A DNA stretch of 64,000 nucleotides from Nocardia aurantia (GCF_009604425.1 NZ_WEGI01000002.1:124001-188000), one strand, 5' to 3'. Positions 26,838 through 35,776 are shown, counted from the first letter of the stretch. Notes: generated by a model not told the origin, from the sequence alone. A program made the numbers and translations.

Positions 26838-26850
26838 GGCCGGGCCCGAA

Positions 26851-26893
26851 AGGTGTTCACCCGCAGGCGGTCTCGCTCAGCGGGTGAACACCT
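26851..26893 (+). terminator. Hairpin terminator between lexA and the convergent secreted-protein gene
   Basis: A 14-bp perfect inverted repeat (AGGTGTTCACCCGC and complement, 15-base loop) begins 13 bases after lexA. The right arm is also the last codons of the convergent gene, so it can serve both directions. Confidence 0.7.
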
Positions 26894-27227
26894 CGGTATT
26901 GCGGGCGACCGTGTGCACGGAGGCGTCGCCGCGGTCGCGATTCTCGCAGAGCACGCTCACCACGTGCCGCCCGGCGGGCAGCGGGCCCGAATCGAGATCG
27001 ACGACGCCGTCGGCCCCCACCGGCCGCCACGGGCCGTCGACCCCGTGCGCCGCGATCTGACAGCGATAGCCGGGATGCTCGCCGGTCACGTGCGCGGTGA
27101 TGGCGCCGTCGCCGCGGAAGACCGCCACCGGCGAGGCGGCGGCCGGGCCGGCGCCGGTCACGGTCGCGGCGGCCAGCGCCACGGGCAGGCCGGCAGCGGG
27201 TACAGCGGAACGGCGGAGTCCAGGCAC
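26877..27227 (-). CDS. Small secreted protein of unknown function
   Basis: The 116-residue protein has a signal peptide (basic start, hydrophobic run GLPVALAAATVTGAG, AAA-S-P junction near residue 32). The mature part is about 85 residues with two cysteines (YRCQIAAHG and VLCENRDRG), which could form a disulfide, and a beta-rich pattern. No family is recognised. GTG 27227 has a G-rich sequence upstream. It converges on lexA, sharing a terminator hairpin. Confidence 0.6.
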   Translation of the reverse strand: MPGLRRSAVPAAGLPVALAAATVTGAGPAAASPVAVFRGDGAITAHVTGEHPGYRCQIAAHGVDGPWRPVGADGVVDLDSGPLPAGRHVVSVLCENRDRGDASVHTVARNTEVFTR

Positions 27228-27358
27228 GCCCCCATCATCGGTGTTCGGTCATGAGTTTTCGATGACTCCGGACCGAGTGTTGCCGGAATGCTGCCAGAAT
27301 CTCGTTCCGGCGACCGCCGGAGCGTCGGTGACCCCGCGATTTCCGGCTCCGCGCAGAG

Positions 27359-28408
27359 TCAGCGCCGGAATCGATCTCGCAGTTGGGGATCGTTCTCCCA
27401 CCAGAGTCCAGTGGTAGCGGGTTCGGCATCGTCGCCGGGCGAGGCCGGAGCCGCGGCATGGACCCGACCGGAATGCCGACGTACCCCGGCCCGCGAATCG
27501 GCGCCGGACTCGATTGCCGATCGTTCGCCGGAATCGCCGGATTCGGTCGCGGCCGCGAGCTCGATCGCATCGAGTTCCGCATCGACCGCACGGGCGTGCC
27601 GCCGTTCGTCGGCCGCCCACGCGCGCATCAGCGTCAGCAGATACGGGAGGCCCAGCACATCGCCGAGCACCCAGATGATGCCCGCGCCGATGATCTGGTC
27701 CAGCCGCGGATCCGGCCCCCAGGTGCGCCCGATACTGTCGAAATAGCCTGCGGCACACAGTGGTCCGAGCCACAGCACCAGGCCGAGGATGCCGTCGGCC
27801 AGTGATTCGAAGACGGTGACGAGCAGCGAGATCGCCTGCGAACGACGCCGCGGCACCGGATCGGTTTGCAGTCGCGAGTAGAAGTACAGGAAACCGATGG
27901 CCACCAACAGGATCCGGGTCAGCGCGTCGGCCGCACCGTGCCGCAGCACCACCTCGAACCAGGGCGACAGGAACAGGACCCACGGGCTGACGAGGATGGC
28001 CAGCGACGCGGTGGCCGGGGCGGTCAGCGCCCGCGCGAACGACGACGCCAGCACCCGATCCACCCGAGCGCGGCCGTCCGCCCCCAGTGCCGCGCGCAGC
28101 ACCGTGACCGGTCGCCCCGCGGCCAGCCCGAACGGCACCACGTAGAGCAGCAGCAAAGTCTGCAAGGCCCGGACCCAGAACAGCGTCGACGAATACGCGC
28201 CGATCGCACTGATCCCGCTGAGCAACCAGATACCCGTGCCCATCAGCAGAAACGCCGCGGCGCGGCCCATCGGCGGGGCCTCGCCCCGGCGCGCCGCGCG
28301 GCGCCGGGCCACGCAGTATCCCGCCGCGAGCGCCACGGTCACCACCACCGTGGACACGTCCCAGCGCCAGGATTCGAAGGCGGACTGCACGGTCAGCGGC
28401 ATCGGCAT
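27359..28408 (-). CDS. CtaG-family (cytochrome c oxidase assembly factor-like) membrane protein
   Basis: The 349-residue protein has about seven hydrophobic helices (residues 10-260) and resembles bacterial CtaG/caa3-type assembly factors, which help deliver copper to cytochrome oxidase. Typical features are WRWDVSTVVVTVALAAGY near the start, the short Gly/Ser helices, and TLLLLYVVPFGLAAGRP. The C-terminal about 80 residues are a disordered cytoplasmic tail ending LWWENDPQLRDRFRR. ATG 28408 opens the first helix; upstream frame lacks similarity. No other copper gene is adjacent. Confidence 0.72.
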   Translation of the reverse strand: MPMPLTVQSAFESWRWDVSTVVVTVALAAGYCVARRRAARRGEAPPMGRAAAFLLMGTGIWLLSGISAIGAYSSTLFWVRALQTLLLLYVVPFGLAAGRPVTVLRAALGADGRARVDRVLASSFARALTAPATASLAILVSPWVLFLSPWFEVVLRHGAADALTRILLVAIGFLYFYSRLQTDPVPRRRSQAISLLVTVFESLADGILGLVLWLGPLCAAGYFDSIGRTWGPDPRLDQIIGAGIIWVLGDVLGLPYLLTLMRAWAADERRHARAVDAELDAIELAAATESGDSGERSAIESGADSRAGVRRHSGRVHAAAPASPGDDAEPATTGLWWENDPQLRDRFRR

Positions 28409-28784
28409 CCATCGCACCGCGCGATTATCGACCTCGCGCCCGCGGGCCGGACCCGCACCCCCTCCGAATCGCCGGGACCGGCCTCCGGCGAAAGCCGAGG
28501 TCGACGTCCGTCGCACACGAACGCATCGCCGCGTCGCGTCACCTCGCCGGACTCGGCAACCATCAACAGCCGCCCAAGTCCATCGACTGCCGAACCCCGG
28601 CGGAGCGACGGCCACGGGAACGAACCGCCCGGCCAGAACGCCGGGCACCGTCCGCTAGGCGGCGTGGTGAACCGGTGGCCGCCGCCACGGGCGTCGCAGC
28701 CGAATCGCTGACTACGGCCGCGGACAGCAGGCGCCGATGACATTCCGGGATGCCGCCTGCCGGAGACCGACTCCGGCCGGGCGC
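28409..28784. other. Intergenic region, no supported gene
   Basis: This gap of 376 bases separates the CtaG-like start from the CDF stop. Frames across it have no ribosome-binding site or recognisable domain, and no strong hairpin was seen. Confidence 0.5.
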
Positions 28785-29795
28785 TCAGCGTTCGGCGGCG
28801 GCCTGCGGGCGGTGGTGGATGGGGCCGTGCGCGTCGCCGCAGTGCGGGTCGCGGCCGTCGCCGAGCTGGATCAGTTCGGCGCGGGCATGGTCGACCTGGA
28901 GGGTGGTGTGGCCGATGTGGTGGGTGCCGGACAGCCAGTGCGCCACGTCTTCTCGCACGGCGTGGCAGTCGCGGCCCGGTTCGACCAGGATGTGCGCCGA
29001 CAGGGCGGGCGTACCCGAGGTGATCTCCCAGATGTGCAGGTCGTGCACCTCGACCACGCTGTCACGGGCGGCCATCGCCCGGCCGATCTCGTTCGGGTCC
29101 AGGTCGGCGGGCGCCGCCTCCAGGAAGATCCGGCTGGCCGCGCGGACCAGTTCGATGCCGGCCTTCAGCATCAGCGCGACCACCAGCAGGGTGGCGATGG
29201 CGTCGGCGCGGGCGAAACCGGACACCCACATCACCGCGCCCGCCACGGCGGTGGCGACGAACGCGAACAGGTCCGTGAGGATGTGCTGGAACGCGCCCTC
29301 GACGTTCAGGCTGGTCCGGTTGGCGCGGGATATCATCCAGGTCGCCGTGAGATTCACCACGATGCCCACCAGGGCGACCCCCAGCACCAGACCTCCGGTG
29401 ACCGCCGGCGGGTGGATCAGGCGGCGCACCGCCTCCACCGCCAGCCAGATACCGAGCCCGATCAGGGTGATCCCGTTGACCTGCGCGGACAGGATCTCGA
29501 CCCGCCGCCAGCCGAAGGTCATCCGCCCGGCCGCCGGGCGCGCCGCGAGGCGCATCGCACCCAGCGCCAGCGCGATCGAGGCGGCATCGGTGAGCATGTG
29601 CGCGGCGTCCGAGAGCAGGGCCAGCGATCCGGCGACGACGCCCGCGATCACCTCGCCGATCAGGAAGAGCACGATCACCACCAGGGCCGCCGCCAGCCAG
29701 CGCCGGTCGCTGTCGGAGCCGCCGCCGATCGCATGGCTCGCGTGGCTGTGCCCCGCGTGCGCGTGGCCGTCCCCGGACCCGTGTGCTGCGCCCAC
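28785..29795 (-). CDS. Cation diffusion facilitator (CzcD-type zinc/divalent metal exporter)
   Basis: The 336-residue protein begins with a His-rich N-terminus (DGHAHAGHSHASHA) followed by six helices. The metal-site helices read LLSDAAHMLTDAASIALAL (H-x3-D, helix 2) and AFQHILTDLFAFVAT (H-x3-D, helix 5), the Zn-type signature of CDF exporters. A C-terminal ferredoxin-like domain (VVEVHDLHIWEITSG) holds further His residues, and the tail is His-rich. It exports Zn2+ or Co2+ using the proton gradient. GTG 29795 follows GAGGAG. A palindromic site lies 40 bases upstream, and the M-box transporter is divergent. Confidence 0.9.
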   Translation of the reverse strand: MGAAHGSGDGHAHAGHSHASHAIGGGSDSDRRWLAAALVVIVLFLIGEVIAGVVAGSLALLSDAAHMLTDAASIALALGAMRLAARPAAGRMTFGWRRVEILSAQVNGITLIGLGIWLAVEAVRRLIHPPAVTGGLVLGVALVGIVVNLTATWMISRANRTSLNVEGAFQHILTDLFAFVATAVAGAVMWVSGFARADAIATLLVVALMLKAGIELVRAASRIFLEAAPADLDPNEIGRAMAARDSVVEVHDLHIWEITSGTPALSAHILVEPGRDCHAVREDVAHWLSGTHHIGHTTLQVDHARAELIQLGDGRDPHCGDAHGPIHHRPQAAAER

Positions 29796-29834
29796 CGCGC
29801 TCTCCTCTCGTTCCGCCCGGCTTGACCGCGATAG

Positions 29835-29858
29835 TATGCACACATCGCTATGTATGCA
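29835..29858 (-). promoter_or_regulatory. Imperfect palindrome, possible metal-sensor operator
   Basis: The 24-base element has arms TGCACACA and TATGTATGCA around a TCGC centre, with the outer arms matching at seven of eight positions. AT-rich palindromes of the TATGCAxA type are bound by ArsR/SmtB metal sensors. It lies 40 bases upstream of the CDF start and could also affect the divergent promoter. No such regulator is encoded nearby. Confidence 0.45.
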
Positions 29859-29878
29859 AGGCGACGAGCGCGACCGGC

Positions 29879-29907
29879 TTGACTTCTCCAGCATCCCGGT
29901 TCACTAT
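29879..29907 (+). promoter_or_regulatory. Putative housekeeping promoter for the M-box transcript
   Basis: TTGACT, a 17-base spacer and CACTAT match a sigma-70-type promoter. The predicted start falls near 29914, just before the riboswitch. Confidence 0.55.
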
Positions 29908-29919
29908 TTCCGTGTTCAG

Positions 29920-30085
29920 CACCTCGCTAGGCGAGGCTCCTGTACGAACACAGGCCACTGATCCGACGACGTCGAGAGACGCCCAGGGTTAGGACAGATC
30001 TCCCCGGATTAAGGGGTGATCCGAAGTGGCTTCCCGGCCCGCCCGGGACACGTCGTACAGTGCCGAAGCTCTGACGAGAGGGGTG
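29920..30085 (+). promoter_or_regulatory. M-box (ykoK-type) magnesium riboswitch
   Basis: The aptamer consensus is recognisable: GCTAGGCGAGGCTCCTGTAC near the 5' end and CAGTGCCGAAGCTCTGACGA near the 3' end. P1 pairs CACCTCG with the 3' CGAGAGGGGTG segment; the next helix pairs TGTACGA with TCGTACA exactly. In Bacillus subtilis the M-box senses Mg2+ and turns off Mg transporter expression when Mg is plentiful. Here it leads into the NRAMP-related transporter. The expression platform is unclear because the leader runs another 570 bases. Confidence 0.88.
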
Positions 30086-30194
30086 CGCTTTCCCGCCTTT
30101 CCGGCGGAATCGCCTCCCTTTCCGTGGTGCCGATCAATGGTTCGGTGGAACGACGCGCGCGTGCGTCTCGGCAGCAAGGAGGTGAGGGGACGAC

Positions 30195-30284
30195 ATGAAG
30201 TCCGGCGATAGTCCGTATCCGAGTAGCCCGGTTCGACAATCCGGTTCGTTCCCGGCTTGCTGCGACCGCTCCGCCGACGCCTGA
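30195..30284 (+). CDS. Leader ORF (29 codons) between the M-box and the transporter
   Basis: A very strong Shine-Dalgarno (AAGGAGGTGAGGGG) precedes ATG 30195. The 29-residue peptide begins MKSGDSPYPSSPVR and contains four prolines and a Cys-Cys pair. It lies inside the mRNA leader, 110 bases after the aptamer and 370 bases before the transporter start. Proline-containing leader ORFs couple Mg2+ and ribosome stability to mgtA expression in enterobacteria; a similar role here is inference. Confidence 0.5.
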   Translation: MKSGDSPYPSSPVRQSGSFPACCDRSADA

Positions 30285-30654
30285 TCGAGTCTCCCGGTCC
30301 GCGCGCCGCCCGCCCTCTCGCGCTTCCGCGCGCCCGCCGAGGGCTACCGGCGGCGTTACCCCGTGCTCGTGATGCGTCCGGAAACCGTTGTGGCAGCCGA
30401 CCTTTCCCGCAGGAGCGAGCCGATCTGCTCGCGGCCCGCACCCCGGTCGCGGTCGTCACCGACTCTCTCGGCGGGCACACCCGCCGTCCCTGACGGATCC
30501 CCGGGTGCGCCGAATCCGTTGCACCGCAATCTCTTCCCGACCTCACGGCAGCGCGGCCGGAGGCCGGTTCCACCGGGTGCGCCCACGATGCCGGGAATGC
30601 CGGCTCCGCTCACCCCCGAACCCGTAGACCGAGTTCAGAAAGGAAGGAACGGCG
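30285..30654 (+). other. Long untranslated leader of the transporter mRNA
   Basis: These 370 bases, rich in C and pyrimidine runs, have no supported gene. They could carry a Rho-loading site or the riboswitch expression platform. GGAAGG lies just before ATG 30655. Confidence 0.5.
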
Positions 30655-32424
30655 ATGGCCTTCTTCTCCGCCGGCGGGAACCGCCGCGACACCACGACGG
30701 TTCCGGCGCCGCCGGCCCACGCGACCACCGCCGTGATGGACACCGCGCATGTCGGCGACATCGTCGGCGCGCTCGGCACCATCCGCGAAACCGACACCCC
30801 GCACGGCCGCAGCCGCGGGCAGCGATTGCGGATGCTGCTGGCCGTGCTGGGCCCGGGACTGATCGTCATGGTCGGCGACAACGACGCCGGTGGGATCGCC
30901 ACCTACGCGCAGGCCGGCCAGAACTACGGCATGGCGCTGGCCTGGACGCTGCTGTTGCTGATCCCGGTGCTGTACGTGAATCAGGAGATGGTCGTACGGC
31001 TCGGCGCGGTCGCGGGGGTCGGCCACGCCCGGCTGATCTTCGCCCGATTCGGAAAGTTCTGGGGCGCTTTCAGTGTCGGCGATCTGTTCGTCGTGAACGC
31101 GCTCACCATCGTCACCGAATTCATCGGGGTCTCGATGGCGCTGGGCTACTTCGGGCTGCCGAAGGCGGTCGCGGTGCCGCTGGCGGCGGTGCTGTTGTTC
31201 GCGATGGTGGCGGGTGGTTCGTTCCGTCGCTGGGAGCGATTCCTGTTCGGGCTCATCGCGATCAACATCGTGATGTTCCCGCTGGCGTTCCTGGTGCATC
31301 CGCGCGCCGGGACCGTCGGCGCCGGATTCCTGCCGTCGTTCCCCGGCGGGCTGAATTCCACGCTGCTGTTGCTGATCGTCTCGATCGTCGGCACCACCGT
31401 CGCGCCCTGGCAGCTGTTCTTCCAGCAGTCCAACATCATCGACAAGCGCATCACCCCCCGCTGGATCCGCTACGAGCGCGTCGACCTCTGTGTCGGCATC
31501 GCGGTGGTGATGGTCGGCGCGATCGCGATCATGGCCGCCACCGCCTTCGGGCTCGGCGGCACCGCATCCACGGGCGGCACCGCCGGCGCCGGCCCCTTCA
31601 CCGATGCCGGTGCGGTCGCGCACGCCCTGCACGACCATCTGGGCGCCGCCGCGGGCGCGCTGTTCGCGATCCTGCTGCTGGACGCCTCACTGATCGGGGC
31701 CAACGCGGTCGGCCTGGCGACCACCTACGCCCTCGGCGACACCCTCGGCAAGCGGCATTCGCTGCACTGGAAGATCTCCGAGGCGCCGGCGTTCTACCTC
31801 GGTTACGCGGCGCTCCTGGGCGTCGCCGGCGCGATCACGTTCAGCCCGGACCATGTGCTGGGCCTGATCACCCAGGGGGTGCAGGCGCTGGCCGGGGTGC
31901 TGCTGCCGTCGGCCACGGTGTTCCTGGTGCTGCTCTGCAACGACCGGGCGGTGCTGGGGCCGTGGGTGAACACCACCCGGCAGAACGTTCTCGCCGGTGT
32001 CATCGTGTGGTCGCTGGTGCTGCTGTCACTGGCGCTGACCACCGCGACCTTCTTCCCGGAGGTGTCGACCGGGACCCTGGAGGCCGGGTTCGGCGCCGGT
32101 GCGGTGATCGGGGCGCTCGGCGGCGCCGCGATCGCGGTGGCCCGGCATCGCGGCGATCGCCGCGCCGCGGAACGCACGGCGGCCGAGTTGGGCGGCCTCG
32201 ATCCGGATCAGGTCGAGGAACTCGACACGACCCCGCTGTCCCGAGCCGAGCGCAAGGCCATCGTCGAACAGGATCGCGACAATTGGCGCACCCCGGCGCT
32301 GGATACCCTGCGGCGCCCGGCGTTCTCGGCGCTGCGCGCGGCGGGGATGATCGCGCTGCGCGGCTACCTGGCGATTGCCGTGACGCTGGTGGTGGTGAAG
32401 ATCATCCGATCCATCGGCGGCTGA
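30655..32424 (+). CDS. NRAMP-related magnesium transporter (NRMT-like)
   Basis: The 589-residue SLC11/NRAMP-fold protein has 11-12 helices. Helix 1 carries DNDAGG (residues 75-80) in place of the DPGN metal motif of Mn/Fe transporters. Helix 6 carries GTTVAPWQ (246-253), with Ala250 where classical NRAMPs have the soft-metal-selective Met of MPH. Both changes point to the Mg2+-transporting branch, and the upstream M-box riboswitch fits. It would import Mg2+ across the cytoplasmic membrane. A polar N-terminus of about 57 residues and a C-terminal helix (YLAIAVTLVVVKII) flank the core. ATG 30655 follows AAGGAAGG. Confidence 0.86.
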   Translation: MAFFSAGGNRRDTTTVPAPPAHATTAVMDTAHVGDIVGALGTIRETDTPHGRSRGQRLRMLLAVLGPGLIVMVGDNDAGGIATYAQAGQNYGMALAWTLLLLIPVLYVNQEMVVRLGAVAGVGHARLIFARFGKFWGAFSVGDLFVVNALTIVTEFIGVSMALGYFGLPKAVAVPLAAVLLFAMVAGGSFRRWERFLFGLIAINIVMFPLAFLVHPRAGTVGAGFLPSFPGGLNSTLLLLIVSIVGTTVAPWQLFFQQSNIIDKRITPRWIRYERVDLCVGIAVVMVGAIAIMAATAFGLGGTASTGGTAGAGPFTDAGAVAHALHDHLGAAAGALFAILLLDASLIGANAVGLATTYALGDTLGKRHSLHWKISEAPAFYLGYAALLGVAGAITFSPDHVLGLITQGVQALAGVLLPSATVFLVLLCNDRAVLGPWVNTTRQNVLAGVIVWSLVLLSLALTTATFFPEVSTGTLEAGFGAGAVIGALGGAAIAVARHRGDRRAAERTAAELGGLDPDQVEELDTTPLSRAERKAIVEQDRDNWRTPALDTLRRPAFSALRAAGMIALRGYLAIAVTLVVVKIIRSIGG

Positions 32425-32616
32425 GCGCGGAGACCCGCTGACCACGGGATTCGCGCATCCGAATGGCCCGGAATTCGCCCGCGCATTGTTTTACCTGCCC
32501 TTTCTGCATTCCCGCGAGAAACGCCGAAATACGCTGGGTTCGCTGTCCCCGACATCGCTGAGGTACGGTATAGAGAATCCCAGATGATCCGTGTGTCCGT
32601 GTGAAAGGGCTCGCTC

Positions 32617-32955
32617 ATGGCCAAGAAGGTCACCGTCACACTCATCGACGATTACGACGGGAAGTCCAAAGCGGATGAGACCGTGCAGTTCTCGATCGAT
32701 GGCGTGGCCTATGAAATCGATCTGTCAACCCTGAATGCCGGCAAACTCCGGGGATCGCTCGAGCCCTGGACGGAAAAGGCCCGGAAGGTGGGCCGGCTGA
32801 AGGTGGGTGGCGGTCCGGCTCCACGTAAGTCGGGCGCCGACCGCGAGCAGACGGTGGCGATCCGGGAATGGGCGAAGAAACACGGCTACAACGTGTCCGC
32901 TCGCGGTCGAATTTCTTCGGAGATCGTGGCCGCCTACCACAAAGCCAACAAGTAG
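32617..32955 (+). CDS. lsr2: Nucleoid-associated protein Lsr2
   Basis: The 112-residue protein matches Lsr2. Residues 1-60 are the dimerisation domain ([20 protein letters not shown], then [15 protein letters not shown]). The C-terminal DNA-binding domain has the AT-hook-like RGR in [16 protein letters not shown]. Lsr2 bridges AT-rich DNA and silences foreign genes in actinobacteria. ATG 32617 follows AAAGGG; the upstream 190 bases are relatively AT-rich and include GGTATAGAG. A strong hairpin follows the stop. Confidence 0.96.
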   Translation: MAKKVTVTLIDDYDGKSKADETVQFSIDGVAYEIDLSTLNAGKLRGSLEPWTEKARKVGRLKVGGGPAPRKSGADREQTVAIREWAKKHGYNVSARGRISSEIVAAYHKANK

Positions 32956-32978
32956 CGCCACCGGGCGAAACAACGTCT

Positions 32979-33027
32979 GCGGCCGGGCCGGGTTTCCGCG
33001 TCGAGCACGCGAACCCGGCCCGGCCGC
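32979..33027 (+). terminator. Hairpin terminator after lsr2
   Basis: A 16-bp perfect stem (GCGGCCGGGCCGGGTT and complement) plus four inner pairs (CGCG/CGCG) begins 23 bases after the stop. Confidence 0.85.
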
Positions 33028-33617
33028 GTCGTTTCCGGCGCAGGCCGGGCGGGCTCTGCCGCCCGCCGCCGCCACCGAATCGGCCGGGACGATCGGCGCG
33101 CACTCCGATTGCGCGCGCGCATCCCGAGAATGGCGTAGCGGAGGATTCGGGCGGGCATTCGCGACTGCGCGAAGTGGCAATCGGCCCAACTGTGCCAGAG
33201 GCGCTCGGCGATGCCGCGGAAGCCGGAACGACGCCACGGGAACAACCCCGCCGGGAAGCCCGGGGCCGCTCGGCCGGTAACGCTGCCGGCCGGTCCGGCA
33301 AGGCCGTTCACGTGGTCCGCATCGGGTGATCGGAAGGGTATCGCCGCAGAGTGCGGGGCCCGGAAAGAGAGGGTGCGCCCGCCGAGGGGGAAATTGAGGG
33401 AATCGGACTCGGCGGGCGCGATGAGCCGCGGCCCGATCGGGGGGTCATCGACCGAGGCTCATCCGACAGCCTAGCTCGTCTCGCACTGATCGGCACTGTC
33501 ACAACATGATTCACAGCGAATAGCTAGGTTCGGTACCTCCGTACCGAACCGGGGTCCGGCGCGCGGCGCGGTAGTCTGGGGACCTGCTTCGGCGTCGGAT
33601 CCGGCGGGGGTGATCAT
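33028..33617 (+). other. Intergenic region with a 10-bp palindrome before the GGDEF gene
   Basis: No supported gene is present in 590 bases. At 33527-33550 a perfect inverted repeat (GGTTCGGTAC, CTCC loop, complement) lies 67 bases before the diguanylate cyclase start. It could be an operator or a hairpin in its leader. Confidence 0.5.
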
Positions 33618-34934
33618 GTGACACACAATCGCGAATTCGCGGAACTGGCTCGGCAGTGGCGAATCGCGGTGGCCGACACCGGTTTCGTACCGATGCCGAT
33701 GCGCGAACTCGACCGGCTGCTGACCGGATTCCTGTTCCGGCTGGCCGCGGCGGTCGCCACCGAGCCGGCCGACCTCGCCGGCGCCGAGGCCGTCGGCGCG
33801 GAGCTGGTGAGGGCCAACCTGACCGATCCGCAGGTGCTGTCCCGTTCGTTCGCCGCGCTGGCGCCGCTCGCGGGAATGCTTGCGCCGCACAGCGATCGGC
33901 TGATGGCGGCGCTCGGCGCGCTCGCCCGCGGTTACACCGAGGAGCTGCTGGCCACCCGCGCCCGGCATCAGGAGATGCTGCACACGGCGATGGCCGAGGC
34001 ACGCAATGCCGCCGAGATCAGATTCCGGGTGGTGTTCGACAACACCGCGCTCGCGATCGGCATCGGCGACGCCGAGGGCCGGTTGGTGGACGCCAATCCG
34101 GCGCTCACCACCATGCTGCGACTCCCCCTGACCCGGCTGCGCGACCGGCCCGTCGCCGATCTGGTGCATCCGGACGATCGCGACGAGTTGCGCGCCGGCA
34201 TCGCCGCTCGACTCGCGGCCGCGGACGGGGGCACGATGCGGCTGGAGCTGCGCTACGCACGCGAGGACGGCTGCGTGGGCTGGGCCGCCTGGACGGTCAC
34301 GCTGGTCCCCGAATCCGGTTCGCGCGCAGCCTATCTCCTGATCGTCGGCGAGGACACGACCCAGCAGCGCGCGCTGCAGACGGAACTGCACCGCCAAGCC
34401 CGGCACGATCCGCTGACCGGGCTGCCCAACCGCCGGCAGCTGATCGACACCATGGCCGAGCTCATCGAGGCCGCCGCGCCGGGCGACCGGATCGGCCTGG
34501 GCTTCCTGGATCTGGACGGCTTCAAGGCGGTCAACGACACCCACGGTCACGGCACCGGCGACCGGCTGCTGGCGGCCGTCGCCGCGCGGCTGGCCCGGCA
34601 CGCCGAACCCGAACTGCTGGCCCGGGTCGGCGGCGACGAATTCGTGGTGCTGTTCCCGCCGCCCTGTGATGTGCACCGGGTCTCCGTCGTGGCCGAGCGG
34701 TTGCTGGAGGCGGTGGCCGAGCCGATTCCGGTGGACGGTCTGCTCCTGAGCATCTCGGCCTGTCTGGGCGCGGTGGTCACCGCGGTCGCCGGCACCGACG
34801 CGGAACACCTGCTCGACGCCGCCGACACCGGGCTCTACCGGGCCAAAGCCGCGGGCCCGAATCGCTGGGTGCTGCACACGCCGCGCGCCGATATCCGCCC
34901 CGTCGCCGTCTCCGAGAACACAATCCTGGACTGA
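33618..34934 (+). CDS. PAS-GGDEF diguanylate cyclase
   Basis: The 438-residue soluble protein has an N-terminal helical region, a PAS domain at about residues 135-255 (FRVVFDNTALAIGIGDAEG, DLVHPDDRDEL) and a GGDEF domain from about 260 (HDPLTGLPNRRQL). The active site is intact (ARVGGDEFVVLF), so c-di-GMP synthesis is expected. No R-x-x-D inhibitory site is seen upstream of GGDEF, so product inhibition through that site is unlikely. No EAL domain is present. GTG 33618 follows a GGGGGTGAT sequence. The PAS ligand is unknown. Confidence 0.88.
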   Translation: MTHNREFAELARQWRIAVADTGFVPMPMRELDRLLTGFLFRLAAAVATEPADLAGAEAVGAELVRANLTDPQVLSRSFAALAPLAGMLAPHSDRLMAALGALARGYTEELLATRARHQEMLHTAMAEARNAAEIRFRVVFDNTALAIGIGDAEGRLVDANPALTTMLRLPLTRLRDRPVADLVHPDDRDELRAGIAARLAAADGGTMRLELRYAREDGCVGWAAWTVTLVPESGSRAAYLLIVGEDTTQQRALQTELHRQARHDPLTGLPNRRQLIDTMAELIEAAAPGDRIGLGFLDLDGFKAVNDTHGHGTGDRLLAAVAARLARHAEPELLARVGGDEFVVLFPPPCDVHRVSVVAERLLEAVAEPIPVDGLLLSISACLGAVVTAVAGTDAEHLLDAADTGLYRAKAAGPNRWVLHTPRADIRPVAVSENTILD

Positions 34935-34957
34935 TCACGCGGTTGCGGGAAGTATGG

Positions 34958-35776
34958 GTGGTCGTGCAACCTTTGCTCCCCGACTGGGCGGCCGATGACA
35001 TCGACCCCCGGATACCCAGCCCCGCACGGGTTTACGACCACCTGCTGGGTGGTTTCGCCAACTTCGAGGTGGACCGCCGGATCGCCGCGAAGATGATCGA
35101 GGTCATCCCGGAGGTGCCCCGGACGGCGCGGGCCAACCGCGCGTTCCTGCAGCGTGCCGTGCGGTACCTGGCGGAGGCGGGCATCGATCAGTATCTGGAT
35201 CTCGGTTCCGGAATTCCGACCGCGGGCAATGTGCACGAGATCGCGCAGCGGGTCGATCCGGCCGCGCGGGTGGTGTACGTCGACATCGATCCGGTGGCGG
35301 TGACGATGAGCCGCCGGCTGCTCACCGGCAATCCGAACGCCACGGCCGTGCACGGCGATTTCACCGATCTGCCAGCGGTCCTGGCACATCCGCAGGTGAC
35401 CGGGCTGCTCGACTTCTCGCGGCCGATCGCGGTACTGCTGGTGTCGGTCCTGCATTTCGTCTACGACGACGCCGTCGCCGAGCGGCTGTTCGCGCGGTTG
35501 CACGAGGCGCTGGCACCGGGAAGCCATGTGGCGCTGTCACATCTGACCCGGGAGGGGCCCGCCGAGCAGTTGGAGCGGATGCGGGCGGTCACCACCGAGG
35601 TCACCGGTCGCGGCGACAAACTGCGCACGCATGCCGAAATCAGCACGCTGCTGGGCGATTTCGAGCCAGTCGAACCGGGGCTGGTACATCTGGCGCGCTG
35701 GCGGCCGGATCCCGACCAGCCGCTGCCGGAATTGCGGCCGCTGGACGGTTTCGCCGCTGTCGCGGTGAAGCACTGA
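34958..35776 (+). CDS. SAM-dependent methyltransferase, DUF574 family
   Basis: The 272-residue protein belongs to the actinobacterial DUF574 methyltransferases. It has IPSPARVYDHLLGG near the N-terminus, ANRAFLQRAVRYLAEAGIDQ, the SAM motif I YLDLGSGIPTAGN, then VVYVDIDPVAVTMSRRLL. The substrates of the family are unknown. GTG 34958 is favoured by a GGGAAG seven bases upstream; TTG 34943 and GTG 34964 are possible. It follows the GGDEF gene by 23 bases and may be co-transcribed. A second family member lies at 42.8 kb. Confidence 0.85.
   Translation: MVVQPLLPDWAADDIDPRIPSPARVYDHLLGGFANFEVDRRIAAKMIEVIPEVPRTARANRAFLQRAVRYLAEAGIDQYLDLGSGIPTAGNVHEIAQRVDPAARVVYVDIDPVAVTMSRRLLTGNPNATAVHGDFTDLPAVLAHPQVTGLLDFSRPIAVLLVSVLHFVYDDAVAERLFARLHEALAPGSHVALSHLTREGPAEQLERMRAVTTEVTGRGDKLRTHAEISTLLGDFEPVEPGLVHLARWRPDPDQPLPELRPLDGFAAVAVKH

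Noticed and set aside
32956..33617. Small frames downstream of lsr2
   Set aside because: No ribosome-binding site, family match or coding bias; the region is better read as terminator plus promoter.
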